A stretch of 64,000 nucleotides of DNA. Origin: Persebacter sp965221835. Lineage in GTDB: Bacteria; Pseudomonadota; Gammaproteobacteria; Tethybacterales; Persebacteraceae. Each line of letters begins with the position of its first letter. Positions within the stretch are counted from its first letter, which is position 1. A program made the position numbers and the translations under genes. The DNA lies in NCBI GenBank assembly GCA_965221835.1, contig OZ244916.1, positions 248,001 to 312,000 on the forward strand, given 5' to 3'. The notes under the pieces were generated by a model that made no database searches, had not been told where the DNA came from, and saw only the letters and a list, made by a program, of their open reading frames with translations. Shown here one piece after another: positions 24,190 through 32,848 of this stretch.

Positions 24190-24465
24190 TCAGTGTGATT
24201 CAAATGCTTTATTGACCGCATTTTCAATTGCCTTTGCAATTTCGCCGTCTTCTATGGAATGTTTAAGCTCCATTCCAATTTTATCCACAAGAGAATTGTC
24301 ATTCTCTCCGTCCGCCTCTTCCTCATCTTGCGGCATAAAAGCGCGATAAATTGGGTCATTGCAAATATCTTGCATCCCATCCCCATCATATAAAGCCCCT
24401 GCAATCAGACCTTTTATATTCTCAACCGTCGCTTCTTTGGCAGCGTTCATTTTCTCTTTTTTCAT
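24190..24465 (-). CDS. Small acidic protein of unknown function
   Basis: 91 residues, no signal peptide. The basic start MKKEKMNAAKEA is followed by an acidic middle (PQDEEEADGENDNSL) and helical ends. Not recognised. The start is chosen by AAGGAGAAC just upstream; a longer frame from 24513 lacks a ribosome site. TATAAT (minus) lies at 24528-24523. It is followed 47 nt later by RNA unit copy B and could be part of the same accessory module. Confidence 0.6.
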   Translation of the reverse strand: MKKEKMNAAKEATVENIKGLIAGALYDGDGMQDICNDPIYRAFMPQDEEEADGENDNSLVDKIGMELKHSIEDGEIAKAIENAVNKAFESH

Positions 24466-24522
24466 TTTGTTCTCCTTTTTTTGGAATAATAAAAGCGGAA
24501 ATGAATTCCGCAAACTGAAAGG

Positions 24523-24528
24523 ATTATA
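24523..24528 (-). promoter_or_regulatory. -10 box of the small acidic protein gene
   Basis: TATAAT on the minus strand about 57 nt before the ATG at 24465, between the acidic protein gene and the trpB stop. Confidence 0.45.
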
Positions 24529-24565
24529 CGCAAAACCGCCCTTGAATGCAAACTTTTCGCGGCGG

Positions 24566-25768
24566 TTATTCGTCCCATCCTTTTACGCGGAAAACGGTTT
24601 GTAAATCTTTGTCGCCGCGTCCGGATAAATTGACTAAAACGATTCCATCTGCGGGCGATTCGGCGGCGATTTTTTGTGCATGCGCGATTGCATGCGCGCT
24701 TTCCAATGCGGGAATGATTCCTTCCAGACGGCATAAATCGTCAAACGCTGCTAATGCTTCTTTGTCCGAAATTGAAACATAATCGGCGCGTCCGATTTCT
24801 TTTAGATGCGCGTGTTCGGGACCTACGCCCGGATAATCCAATCCGGCGGAAATGGAATCGGTTTCCAATATTTGACCGTTTTTGTCTTGTAAAAGATACG
24901 AATACGAACCGTGCAAAATGCCCGGTCGCCCAAGGCACAAAGTCGCTGCGCCGTTTCCGTTTTCGCCCGCACCGCCTGCTTCTACGCCGATTAATCGCGT
25001 TTGCGAATGCGCAATGTACGGATAAAAAATTCCCATCGCGTTTGAGCCGCCGCCGACACATGCGACAATCGCATCCGGTTGTCGTCCGGCGATTTGCGGC
25101 ATTTGCGTTATGCATTCTTCGCCGATGACCGATTGAAAATCGCGCACCATTGCCGGATACGGATGCGGACCGGCGACTGATCCGATGACATAAAAAGTAT
25201 CGTCCACATTCGCTACCCAATCGCGCAATGCTTCGTTTAACGCATCTTTAAGAGTTCGCGAACCGCTATTGACCGGACGCACTTCGGCGCCGAGAAGACG
25301 CATGCGGCGGACATTCGGCGCTTGCCTCGCAATGTCTTCGCTGCCCATGTATACGACGCATTCCAGATCTTCGCGTGCGCAAATTGTTGCGGTTGCAACG
25401 CCGTGTTGACCGGCGCCGGTTTCGGCAATGATGCGGCGTTTTTGCATTTTGCGCGCGAGCATAACTTGCCCGACGGTGTTATTAATTTTGTGTGCGCCGG
25501 TGTGATTTAAATCTTCGCGTTTTAGATAAATTTGCGCGCCGCCGCATTTTTCGGAAAGACGGCGGGCGTGATAAATCGGAGTCGGGCGTCCGACATAATC
25601 CGCCAACGTGCGGCGAAACTCCGCATGAAACGCGCCATCGTTGCGCGATTTTTCGTACGCCGTTCGCAGTTCGGCAACGGCGGCGACAAGCGTTTCGGCA
25701 ACATAAACGCCGCCGAATTTTCCGAATCTGCCTTCGGAATCGGGTTGTGCATAATTAGTTGTTTTCAT
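24566..25768 (-). CDS. trpB: Tryptophan synthase beta chain
   Basis: PLP enzyme condensing indole with serine to tryptophan, in complex with TrpA. 400 residues with KREDLNHTGAHKINN (PLP-binding Lys), AETGAGQHGVA, CVGGGSNAMG (phosphate-binding Gly loop) and ALESAHA. Full family length. Overlaps trpF by 4 nt (ATGA). TrpA is not adjacent but 32 kb away at 57.5 kb, and trpC/trpD are at 32-34 kb, so the pathway is split into three places. Confidence 0.97.
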   Translation of the reverse strand: MKTTNYAQPDSEGRFGKFGGVYVAETLVAAVAELRTAYEKSRNDGAFHAEFRRTLADYVGRPTPIYHARRLSEKCGGAQIYLKREDLNHTGAHKINNTVGQVMLARKMQKRRIIAETGAGQHGVATATICAREDLECVVYMGSEDIARQAPNVRRMRLLGAEVRPVNSGSRTLKDALNEALRDWVANVDDTFYVIGSVAGPHPYPAMVRDFQSVIGEECITQMPQIAGRQPDAIVACVGGGSNAMGIFYPYIAHSQTRLIGVEAGGAGENGNGAATLCLGRPGILHGSYSYLLQDKNGQILETDSISAGLDYPGVGPEHAHLKEIGRADYVSISDKEALAAFDDLCRLEGIIPALESAHAIAHAQKIAAESPADGIVLVNLSGRGDKDLQTVFRVKGWDE

Positions 25769-26406
25769 ATTTCATCGTTAGAATCGGCGGCGCGAACGGC
25801 GCGAATAAAGGATTTCATTTTATCATAACTTTTCCGCCGTTTGTCGCCCGCCGCGGCGATTCCGCCGGAAACATCCACCGCCGCCGGACGATGCGCGGAA
25901 AGCAAATCGCCGACATTTTCGGCAGTTAATCCACCGGCGACAATCAGCGGCAGCGGAAAGTTATCGGGAATTAAATTCCAACTAAATGATTTGCCGGTGC
26001 CGCCGTATTGCGTTTCGCTTTTGCTATCCAAAAGAATTGCCGCCGCGCGCGGATGCATTTTTGCGATTGTTGCAATATCGTTTTCGCAAGATACGCGGCA
26101 TGCTTTAATGTACGGAAATCCGAACGATTCGCAATAAGTTGAATCTTCATCGCCGTGAAATTGCAAAACAGAAGGGCGGGCGACGGCAATCGTTTCGGCG
26201 ACAAAATCGGGTGCGGCGTTCACAAATAATGCAACGGCGGAAATGAGAGGTTGCGCGGCGCGAAAAACTTCACCGGCTTCGGCGGGCGATATTGCCGCCG
26301 GCGAATGCGGATATAACACCGCGCCGACAGCGTCCGCGCCGAATCGGGCGGCGGCGGCGGCATCTTCGGGGCGGACAATGCCGCAAAATTTAACGCGAGT
26401 GCGCAT
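25765..26406 (-). CDS. trpF: Phosphoribosylanthranilate isomerase
   Basis: Converts N-(5-phosphoribosyl)-anthranilate to CdRP in tryptophan synthesis. 213 residues forming a TIM barrel with the start VKFCGIVRPEDA (catalytic Cys), LQFHGDE, LLDSKS (catalytic Asp) and the phosphate site VDVSGGI. Start MRTRVKFCG at 26406 is taken because family members begin there; it overlaps the DUF2062 gene by 17 nt. Coupled to trpB by ATGA. Confidence 0.94.
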   Translation of the reverse strand: MRTRVKFCGIVRPEDAAAAARFGADAVGAVLYPHSPAAISPAEAGEVFRAAQPLISAVALFVNAAPDFVAETIAVARPSVLQFHGDEDSTYCESFGFPYIKACRVSCENDIATIAKMHPRAAAILLDSKSETQYGGTGKSFSWNLIPDNFPLPLIVAGGLTAENVGDLLSAHRPAAVDVSGGIAAAGDKRRKSYDKMKSFIRAVRAADSNDEI

Positions 26407-26947
26407 TGACGGCGGCGCGGCGGGCGGCGCGTTTTTTTGACAAATAAGCGAACAAAAGTTTGCCGATGACATAACCCGTCAACGCCATAAAAGTGGATGT
26501 TATTAACGCGCCGTGCAACAACGGTGCGCCGATGTCGCGCAACAAATCAAAAATCGCGGTTTCGGGATTTTCCACCAAACCGCGAAATTCGTTCCAGCCG
26601 ATTCCGTCATCATCCGAAAAAAGTACGCCGACTTGATATTCCATGAAAAAAATCGGCGCATAAGTTAGCGGATTGGAAATCCAAACGCACAATAAGGCGG
26701 CGGGAAGATTGGCGCGCGCCAGCCAGCAAAAAAATACCGCCGGTACCATTTGAAACGGCATCGGCGTAAATCCCCAAAACATGCCGATTGCCAGACCGCG
26801 ACAAATGCTGGTTTGCGTCATGTTAATCATATCGGTGTGCAGCCATTGCGCTACGATGCTTTTTGGATTGTCGCGCAGTTTGCGCAACAGCCGCCGCTCG
26901 CCGGTGCGAATGTGATACCACAGCGAACGAAAAAGTTTTTCGCTCAT
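26390..26947 (-). CDS. DUF2062 family membrane protein
   Basis: 185 residues with three hydrophobic segments. Similar to DUF2062: N-terminal LWYHIRTGERR, GLAIGMFWGFTPMPFQMVPA, WISNPLTYAPIFFMEYQVG and a C-terminal pair of helices. Role unknown; in other bacteria the family is found with isoprenoid or cell-envelope genes. Start ATG overlaps the mog stop (ATGA, 26947-26944). Confidence 0.8.
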   Translation of the reverse strand: MSEKLFRSLWYHIRTGERRLLRKLRDNPKSIVAQWLHTDMINMTQTSICRGLAIGMFWGFTPMPFQMVPAVFFCWLARANLPAALLCVWISNPLTYAPIFFMEYQVGVLFSDDDGIGWNEFRGLVENPETAIFDLLRDIGAPLLHGALITSTFMALTGYVIGKLLFAYLSKKRAARRAAVNAHSR

Positions 26948-27498
26948 TGAATCGGCGGTGCGGATTTGGGACGAAATGCGGGCAGCACAGCGGGATCGGT
27001 GCGCAATCCGGGCGCGCCGATTAGTTCCATACAATACGGCACGGCGGCGAATATGCCGTTCAATGTTTCGCCGACTGCTTTGGGTTGTCCGGGCAAATTG
27101 ATAATCAGCGCGCGTCCGCGAATCGCCGCGAGTTGGCGCGATAAAATTGCGGTCGGTGCATAACGCAAATTGACGCGCCGCATTTCTTCGCCGAATCCGG
27201 GCATTTCGCGATCCGCCACGGCGAGAGTCGCTTCCGGCGTAATGTCGCGCGGGGCGGGACCGGTGCCGCCGGAAGTCAATACGAGACGGCAATCGTTTTC
27301 GTCAATCATCGTTTTGAGTTGCATACAGACGGCGGCGAAATCGTCTGCGACAACCGCTTCGCATGCGCGCCACGGTGAAGCGATAGTTTTTTGCAACCAT
27401 TCGCGCATCGCCGGTACGCCTTTGTCCGAATAAACACCCGCCGCCGCGCGATCTGATACGGCAAGCAATCCGATAACAATTTCCGCTGCAGTGTTCAT
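26944..27498 (-). CDS. mog: Molybdopterin adenylyltransferase (Mog/MoaB family)
   Basis: Adenylylates molybdopterin before molybdate insertion. 184 residues of the MoCF fold with IGLLAVSDRAAAGVYSDKG, LVLTSGGTGPAPRD and LPGQPKAVGE. No other molybdenum cofactor gene is in the window. Coupled by 4-nt overlaps to tusA upstream and the DUF2062 gene downstream. MoaB-type and Mog-type proteins are hard to tell apart by eye; the length and the TPEAT segment favour Mog. Confidence 0.85.
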   Translation of the reverse strand: MNTAAEIVIGLLAVSDRAAAGVYSDKGVPAMREWLQKTIASPWRACEAVVADDFAAVCMQLKTMIDENDCRLVLTSGGTGPAPRDITPEATLAVADREMPGFGEEMRRVNLRYAPTAILSRQLAAIRGRALIINLPGQPKAVGETLNGIFAAVPYCMELIGAPGLRTDPAVLPAFRPKSAPPIQ

Positions 27499-27731
27499 CG
27501 TTTGACAATGACAAAAAAATTTCCGTCGTTGTGCGGAACGATTTCCCGCATCGCGTGTCCGGCTTGTTTAATAAAAGCGGGAATATCTTCGGTCGCGCCG
27601 GGGTCGGTGACGAAAGCGCGCAATACGCCGCCGGCAGCGATTTCGCCGAGCGCTTTTTTGACGCGCAACACCGGCAGCGGACAGCGCAATCCGCTTAAAT
27701 CAATATCAATGTCAAACTTTTTTTCAGACAT
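27495..27731 (-). CDS. tusA: Sulfurtransferase TusA family
   Basis: 78 residues with the family signature LSGLRCPLPVLRVKKAL, whose Cys carries persulfide sulfur, and a C-terminal VIVKR strand. Role: sulfur relay for tRNA thiolation or molybdenum cofactor; pairing with mog in the operon favours the latter as a guess. The -10 TACAAT (27743-27738) ends exactly 6 nt before the ATG, so the operon transcript should be leaderless. Confidence 0.88.
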   Translation of the reverse strand: MSEKKFDIDIDLSGLRCPLPVLRVKKALGEIAAGGVLRAFVTDPGATEDIPAFIKQAGHAMREIVPHNDGNFFVIVKR

Positions 27732-27737
27732 TTTTCA

Positions 27738-27743
27738 ATTGTA
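27738..27743 (-). promoter_or_regulatory. -10 box of the tusA-mog-DUF2062-trpF-trpB operon, leaderless
   Basis: TACAAT on the minus strand, 6 nt before the tusA start codon. Confidence 0.55.
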
Positions 27744-27809
27744 TGCGAAAAAGGTGATTCTTTGGAATTTCTTCCGCAACTGATTTATGCATTCGCGGCG
27801 CGGAAAATT

Positions 27810-29177
27810 TTAAGAATGCGTTCCGCCGGACATAACGGGCGCGAGGCGGGCGCGATTGAAAACGAGAATCGCCAGCGATGGCAAAACCATCAGCGCGGTG
27901 ATAATAAAAAATAAAAACCAATTGCCGCCGAGTGCATCTACCAGCAATCCGCTGCTCGCCGCCAAAGTCGTGCGCGATAAATTTCCCAAAGACGCCAACG
28001 CCGCATATTGAGTCGCCGCATATCGCCGTTCGCAAAGTTGCGACAAAAACGCGACAAACGCCACAGTAGACACCGAAGTCGTAAATTGATCGGCGACTGC
28101 GGCAACAGCAAAAAGCCAGCGTTCCGGATAAAACGCAAGACACGCGAGAAGAATATTTGTGGACGCCATCGCGATTCCGCCGATGAGTACGCCGCGAAAT
28201 AATCCGTAACGCGCATTGATGGCGCTGCCGAAAATGGCGAAAATGCACACCGTAATCGTTCCCAGCCCGCCCGAAATCAGCCCGATATCCGAAATGGAAA
28301 ATCCCGCTTCTTTATAAAACACGACCGACATTCGTCCCAAAAACGCTTCGCCAATTTTGAAAAAGAAAATAAATGCCAGCAAAAGCAAACTGAGTTTTAG
28401 TTTGTATTGCGATACAAAACCCGCCACCGGACGCACATATAAATCGGCGATTTGACGGGAAACAATTTGCGGCGAAAACGCGACATTCGTAGAATCGGTT
28501 TGCGATTTTTTGTGTTCGGTAGTTTCGTCCGCCGCCGGTTCGCGCACAAATCGCAACAGCAAAAAAACCGATAATGCAACGACAATTACGAGCGCGAAAT
28601 AACCCGCCTGCCACGCGTTTGCGATTCCTGCATTTTGCATCGCCATTATCAGCGGCAACGCGAACGCCTTGCCGCCGCCAAATCCGAGCCACCAGCCGGA
28701 AATCGCCATTGCCGCCCCCGGTCCAACTTTTTCGGGTTCGTCTTTGCGAATTAGCGAAATGCGCAACGCATCTATCGCAACATCTTGAGTCGCCGAAGCG
28801 CAAGCAACAATAAAAATCATGACCGCCACAAAAAATAACGCACTTTCGGCGGACGGCGTGAGGGCGAGCGCAATCATCATCGCCGCGATAATAATTTGCA
28901 TCATCACAATCCACGCCCGCCGGTTGCCGAAACGCTGCGATAAAAACGGAATTTTTACGCCGTCTACAAGCGGCGCCCATAAAAAGTTGAAAGCATAAAC
29001 CGCAAACGCCAACCCGAAAAGCCCGATACTGGAACGCGATAATCCTTCTTCTTTAAGCCACAGCGCGAGCATACTGCCGATGAGTAACCACGGAAAACCG
29101 CTGATGAATCCGAGAAGGAGAATTTTTGCCATTCGCGAATCGCGATAAGGGGCGAGAATCCCGCGCACGAAAATCAT
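27810..29177 (-). CDS. ampG: AmpG-type muropeptide MFS permease
   Basis: 455 residues with about 12-14 transmembrane helices. N-terminal LLLGFISGFPWLLIGSMLAL and WLKEEGLSRSSIGLFGL are typical AmpG, as is WAPLVD. It imports GlcNAc-anhydromuramyl peptides for cell-wall recycling, and in some bacteria this feeds AmpR-controlled beta-lactamase induction. It lies 14 nt after argB and 78 nt before tusA, which has its own promoter. Start ATG at 29177 gives the usual N-terminus with a short hydrophilic lead. Confidence 0.88.
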   Translation of the reverse strand: MIFVRGILAPYRDSRMAKILLLGFISGFPWLLIGSMLALWLKEEGLSRSSIGLFGLAFAVYAFNFLWAPLVDGVKIPFLSQRFGNRRAWIVMMQIIIAAMMIALALTPSAESALFFVAVMIFIVACASATQDVAIDALRISLIRKDEPEKVGPGAAMAISGWWLGFGGGKAFALPLIMAMQNAGIANAWQAGYFALVIVVALSVFLLLRFVREPAADETTEHKKSQTDSTNVAFSPQIVSRQIADLYVRPVAGFVSQYKLKLSLLLLAFIFFFKIGEAFLGRMSVVFYKEAGFSISDIGLISGGLGTITVCIFAIFGSAINARYGLFRGVLIGGIAMASTNILLACLAFYPERWLFAVAAVADQFTTSVSTVAFVAFLSQLCERRYAATQYAALASLGNLSRTTLAASSGLLVDALGGNWFLFFIITALMVLPSLAILVFNRARLAPVMSGGTHS

Positions 29178-29191
29178 AAAACGGCGCGCAA

Positions 29192-30055
29192 TCAGGCGGA
29201 CGAAATGCGCGTTCCCGCGCCTTCATCGGTAAATATTTCCAGCAACAACGCATGGCGAGTCGTGCCGTTAATAATGCGACACGAGGCAACGCCGTGCGAG
29301 ACGGCAAACAACGCGCATTCGGTTTTTGGTTTCATTCCGCCCGCAATTGCGCCGCTTTTCATCAGCGATTTTGCGCGCGCGGCGGTCAGTTCCGGCACAA
29401 GCGCATCTTTTTTGTCCAGCACGCCTGCGGTGTTTGTCAAAAGCAAAAGCGCTTCCGCCCCCAATGCCGCCGCAATGTGTGCCGCCGCCCAATCCGCATT
29501 TACATTTAGCGCACCGCCGTCGCCGTCCGCACCGATAGGGGCGACAACCGGAATGAAGTTTGCGGCATCCAGCAACGACAAAACCGCAGCGTCCACCGAT
29601 TCCACTTCGCCGACTTGTCCGACATCCACTTCGCCGCCGCCGCTTTTTACTTTCATTTTTTTCGCGCGCAAAAGCCCGCCATCTTTGCCGGTTAACCCGA
29701 CCGCCCGCGCGCCCGCATCGTTGATCATTTGCACGATTTTTTGATTGACGAGTCCGCCCAAAACCATTTCCACAATATCCATCGTTGCGCCGTCCGTATA
29801 GCGCATTCCTTCCACAAATCGCGATTGCAAACCCATTCGTTGCAATGTCAGATTGATTTGCGGACCGCCGCCGTGAACGACAACCGGATTGATTCCGACA
29901 AGTTTCAGCAACGCAATATCGCGCGCAAATGCACGCTGCAAAGGTTGATGCGTCATCGCGTTGCCGCCGTATTTGACGACAATGGTTTTTCCGCGATAAC
30001 GGCGGATATAAGGAAGTGCTTCGGCAAGCGTGCCGATTTTTGCGGCGGCGGACAT
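29192..30055 (-). CDS. argB: N-acetylglutamate kinase
   Basis: Phosphorylates N-acetylglutamate in arginine synthesis. 287 residues of the amino-acid kinase fold with VVKYGGNAM, NPVVVHGGGPQI, GLTGKDGGLL, NVNADWAAAHIA and the C-terminal GGMKPKTECA. Start MSAAAKIG at 30055 is supported by family length and by TATAAT ending exactly 6 nt upstream. Longer upstream in-frame sequence has no family similarity. No other arg gene is close. Confidence 0.95.
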   Translation of the reverse strand: MSAAAKIGTLAEALPYIRRYRGKTIVVKYGGNAMTHQPLQRAFARDIALLKLVGINPVVVHGGGPQINLTLQRMGLQSRFVEGMRYTDGATMDIVEMVLGGLVNQKIVQMINDAGARAVGLTGKDGGLLRAKKMKVKSGGGEVDVGQVGEVESVDAAVLSLLDAANFIPVVAPIGADGDGGALNVNADWAAAHIAAALGAEALLLLTNTAGVLDKKDALVPELTAARAKSLMKSGAIAGGMKPKTECALFAVSHGVASCRIINGTTRHALLLEIFTDEGAGTRISSA

Positions 30056-30061
30056 TTCCGA

Positions 30062-30067
30062 ATTATA
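30062..30067 (-). promoter_or_regulatory. -10 box of argB, leaderless
   Basis: TATAAT on the minus strand, 6 nt before the argB ATG; no Shine-Dalgarno. Confidence 0.65.
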
Positions 30068-30210
30068 CCCCGCTATTTGCGCGCGGCGGTAATTTTCCGT
30101 TTCGCCGCAATTCTCTCCGGTTCTTTTGTGTTGTAGTTTTTTAATCATAGTTTCGCGGATTTTTTCGCTTTTCCGCCGCCGATTTAGTACGATTTTTCCG
30201 AAAAATGTGT

Positions 30211-30216
30211 TATACT
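30211..30216 (+). promoter_or_regulatory. -10 box of the phase-variable outer-membrane gene
   Basis: TATACT, followed by AAGGAGA at 30241 and ATG at 30253. Same -10 as its paralogue at 2310-2315. Confidence 0.5.
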
Positions 30217-30252
30217 TGCGGCAATGTTTTATTTTAATAAAAGGAGACAAAA

Positions 30253-31871
30253 ATGAAACCGACAACCAACCAAATCATCAATCGCGTTTTTGCCGCCGTT
30301 TGCGGCTTTCAAATTGTTAAGGGGGGGGGGGGTATAACTCTCTAAAAGGCGCGTGTATACGCGGTTTTTCTGCACTTTCCGCCGCCGTTTTTTCGGCGAC
30401 AATTCGTAAAATCATTCTTTTCGCCGTCTTTTTTGCGGCGGGATTGTCTAATATTTCCGCAAATGCGGCGGGAAGTATAGCAAGTGGGTTTTCTACCGAT
30501 GGTACATCAAACTATATTATCGGTGTTGGTGTCGGCTATGCTGAAAATGGTGATGACCCTATCACTAGTTTAAATAGAGGAGCACGTATCGGTGCGGGTG
30601 ATGCATGCATAAATCATCCTGATTCCAATCCTGGTGGTTGTACCATTATTAGCGATTTTGCTGATCAATATGTTGCGGTTTATGTAGATTTAACCGATAT
30701 AGTAAATATAGCAGATGCAATCGGAACAGGGAGAACCGCATTAGAGGCACAAACAAATGCAATGAATAGTTGTGCGGATTCCACAAAGTGCGATTGTCTT
30801 GTCGTTGCACGGGATATAACCGAAAACGCTATTCAGATGACCATTGCATATTCTTTCACGGCGGCGGATGCAGGAAGCATGACAACTTGCGGTACTGTAT
30901 TTGAAACCGATGTTTGCGATGGCACGACTGCAACAGTAAACGAGGCGAGAACTGCATGCGAATGTGCAACCGATGAATTGCCGATTTTAGAAACAGGCGG
31001 ACTTTCTTGCCGTGCAAGAATGGACGAAGATTGCACGGGGGAAACTCCTGATTTGGTTGATGGCGTTTGCGTAGCCGCTTGTGAATCGGACGAAAGAAGA
31101 AATGACGCCGGAGTTTGCGAACCGACTCCGCCGACAACACCGACTCCGCCGACTCTGAATTGCGATGCGGAATCAACGACCGGACAAAACGGAAATGAAT
31201 GCACTTGCAAAGATGGATATACCGAAAGAGTAAACCCGGAAATGTGCAGAATGCCGACAACGGAAAATATGGAAATGGAAGAATCGCAAAATTCGCAACC
31301 GCAAAATAATGGAAGCGGCAGACCGAAAGAGTTTGCATATATCGGGGCGGGCGTTTTTATTGTCGGTTTTGCGGCAACTTATATTTCAGGCGGCGGTTTT
31401 CCGATATTCACTTATTCTCCCGATTTCGGCTATTCGTTGACTGAAAACGGCTATTCCGCAAATGTCGGCGGACGGGCGGATTTCCGCAAAGACAAATGGC
31501 ATTTTTATTATTCCGCAAATCAACAAAACGCAAACGGCGATTTCGCCGATTTCCGCTACGAAAGCGGCGGAAAATACACAGCGGATTTTTGGACAGCAAC
31601 ATTTTCCGAATCAGTTTCCGGAGAAACTGCCGATTATAACTTTTCGCTTTCCGCAAACTTGCGAGGCGAAATCTGGAAAATCTCGCCCGTTTACCGAATG
31701 CATTCCGAATATGCCGATAACGAGTTTGACACGCAAAACTCATTAAACTTGCAAAGCGAATTCCGCTACAACAATTGGCAAATCCGCCCCTCCGCCGGTT
31801 TTCAATGGCAAAAATTCAGCGATTTTGCGAACAGCGGAAGATTCCAAATAAACGCGATTCATCGTTTTTAA
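30253..31871 (+). CDS. Phase-variable Cys-rich outer-membrane protein, out of frame in this sequence
   Basis: Paralogue of the protein at 2347. The ATG at 30253 follows AAGGAGA and reads MKPTTNQIINRVFAAVCGFQ until a run of 12 G (30321-30332), after which the frame stops at 30343. The main frame resumes past the tract as a signal-peptide-like RKIILFAVFFAAGLSNISANA, a Cys-rich region and a barrel-like end closing INAIHRF. A tract of 10 or 13 G would join both. No ATG or GTG exists in the main frame between the tract and the signal peptide; TTG at 30444 is inside it. Expression is probably switched by tract length. Confidence 0.75.
30321..30332 (+). repeat. Homopolymer G12 tract, probable phase-variation switch
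   Basis: Twelve consecutive G inside the 5' coding part of the outer-membrane gene. Frame arithmetic: +1 or -2 G restores the full reading frame. Confidence 0.75.
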
Positions 31872-31881
31872 TTCTTAATTT

Positions 31882-32025
31882 CTCGCCCCTGACATTTGTC
31901 GGGGGCGAAACAAGCCGCAGCAGTTTACTGCTGCAAAACCCGGCATTTTCCGCGAACGATAGGAATTGAGGGGCGGAGTAAACTCCGCCGAACTCGTTTC
32001 GCCCCCGACAAATGTCGGGGGCGAG
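31882..32025. repeat. MITE-like palindromic element, copy 2
   Basis: Same terminal inverted repeats and internal hairpins as 4091-4228, again 10 nt past the stop of the paralogous outer-membrane gene. The identity continues about 30 nt further (AATAGAAAGTTTTATTTT) to the end of the convergent neighbour. Confidence 0.8.
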
Positions 32026-32050
32026 TCATGAACGCGAAAAATAGAAAGTT

Positions 32051-32848
32051 TTATTTTTCGGCGGGGGAGAATAGTTTGCGGATGGCGGGGGCGGGGGCGG
32101 GGGCGCGCATTAATGTTTCGCCGATAAGAAAGGCGTTTGCGCCCGCTTGCGATAATGCGGCGACATCGGCGGCGGTTGAAATGCCGCTTTCGGCGACGGC
32201 GTTGCGTCCCGCCGTTTGCGGCAATAAATCGAGCGAAGTTTGCAACGATACATTAAAATCGCCGAGATTGCGGCTGTTGATTCCCAACCAAACTTCTGGC
32301 ACTTGCAAAGCCGATTGCAACTCGCCGGCGGTATGCGATTCCGCCAGAACCGCCATTCCCAATGTTGCCGCTGTCTGCGCGAAATGTCGCATTTCGTCCA
32401 AATCGCATGCGGCGGCGAGTAATAAAATCGCGTCCGCACCTAATGCGCGTGATTCGTAAATTTGCCATTCGTCCACAATAAAATCTTTGCGCAAAACCGG
32501 CAAATCGCATGCCGCCCGTGCGCTTTGCAAATGCGCATTTTCGCCGCCGAAATAGGGCGAATCGGTCAGCACCGAAAGACATGCCGCACCGCCGTTTTCA
32601 TAATCTGCCGCCAATTTTGCGGGATTGAAATCGGGACGCAAAATGCCGCGACTTGGACTTTTGTATTTTATTTCTGCGATAAGCGGGAATTTGTTATGCG
32701 CCGTTGCATCAAGCAATGCGGCGGTAAAACTGCGCGGCGGCGGGGCGGCGGCGGCAAGTGCGCGGATTTTTGCCGTTTCCGTTTTTTGGCGGCGGCGGGC
32801 GACTTCCGCGCGTTTGTCGGCGAGAATGCGCCGGAGAATTTCCGCCAT
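32051..32848 (-). CDS. trpC: Indole-3-glycerol phosphate synthase
   Basis: Closes the pyrrole ring of CdRP to give indole glycerol phosphate. 265-residue TIM barrel with FPLIAEIKYKSPSRG (catalytic Lys), VLTDSPYFGG, VLRKDFIVDEWQI and GINSRNLGDF, ending at AESGIST and LIGETLM. Full length. Its ATG overlaps the trpD stop, so the two are coupled. Monofunctional, with trpF separate at 26 kb. Confidence 0.96.
   Translation of the reverse strand: MAEILRRILADKRAEVARRRQKTETAKIRALAAAAPPPRSFTAALLDATAHNKFPLIAEIKYKSPSRGILRPDFNPAKLAADYENGGAACLSVLTDSPYFGGENAHLQSARAACDLPVLRKDFIVDEWQIYESRALGADAILLLAAACDLDEMRHFAQTAATLGMAVLAESHTAGELQSALQVPEVWLGINSRNLGDFNVSLQTSLDLLPQTAGRNAVAESGISTAADVAALSQAGANAFLIGETLMRAPAPAPAIRKLFSPAEK

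Noticed and set aside
30321..30332. Treating the outer-membrane gene simply as a pseudogene
   Set aside because: Promoter, ribosome site, signal peptide and barrel are all intact and only a G homopolymer breaks the frame. An assembly error in the tract is possible but leads to the same gene.
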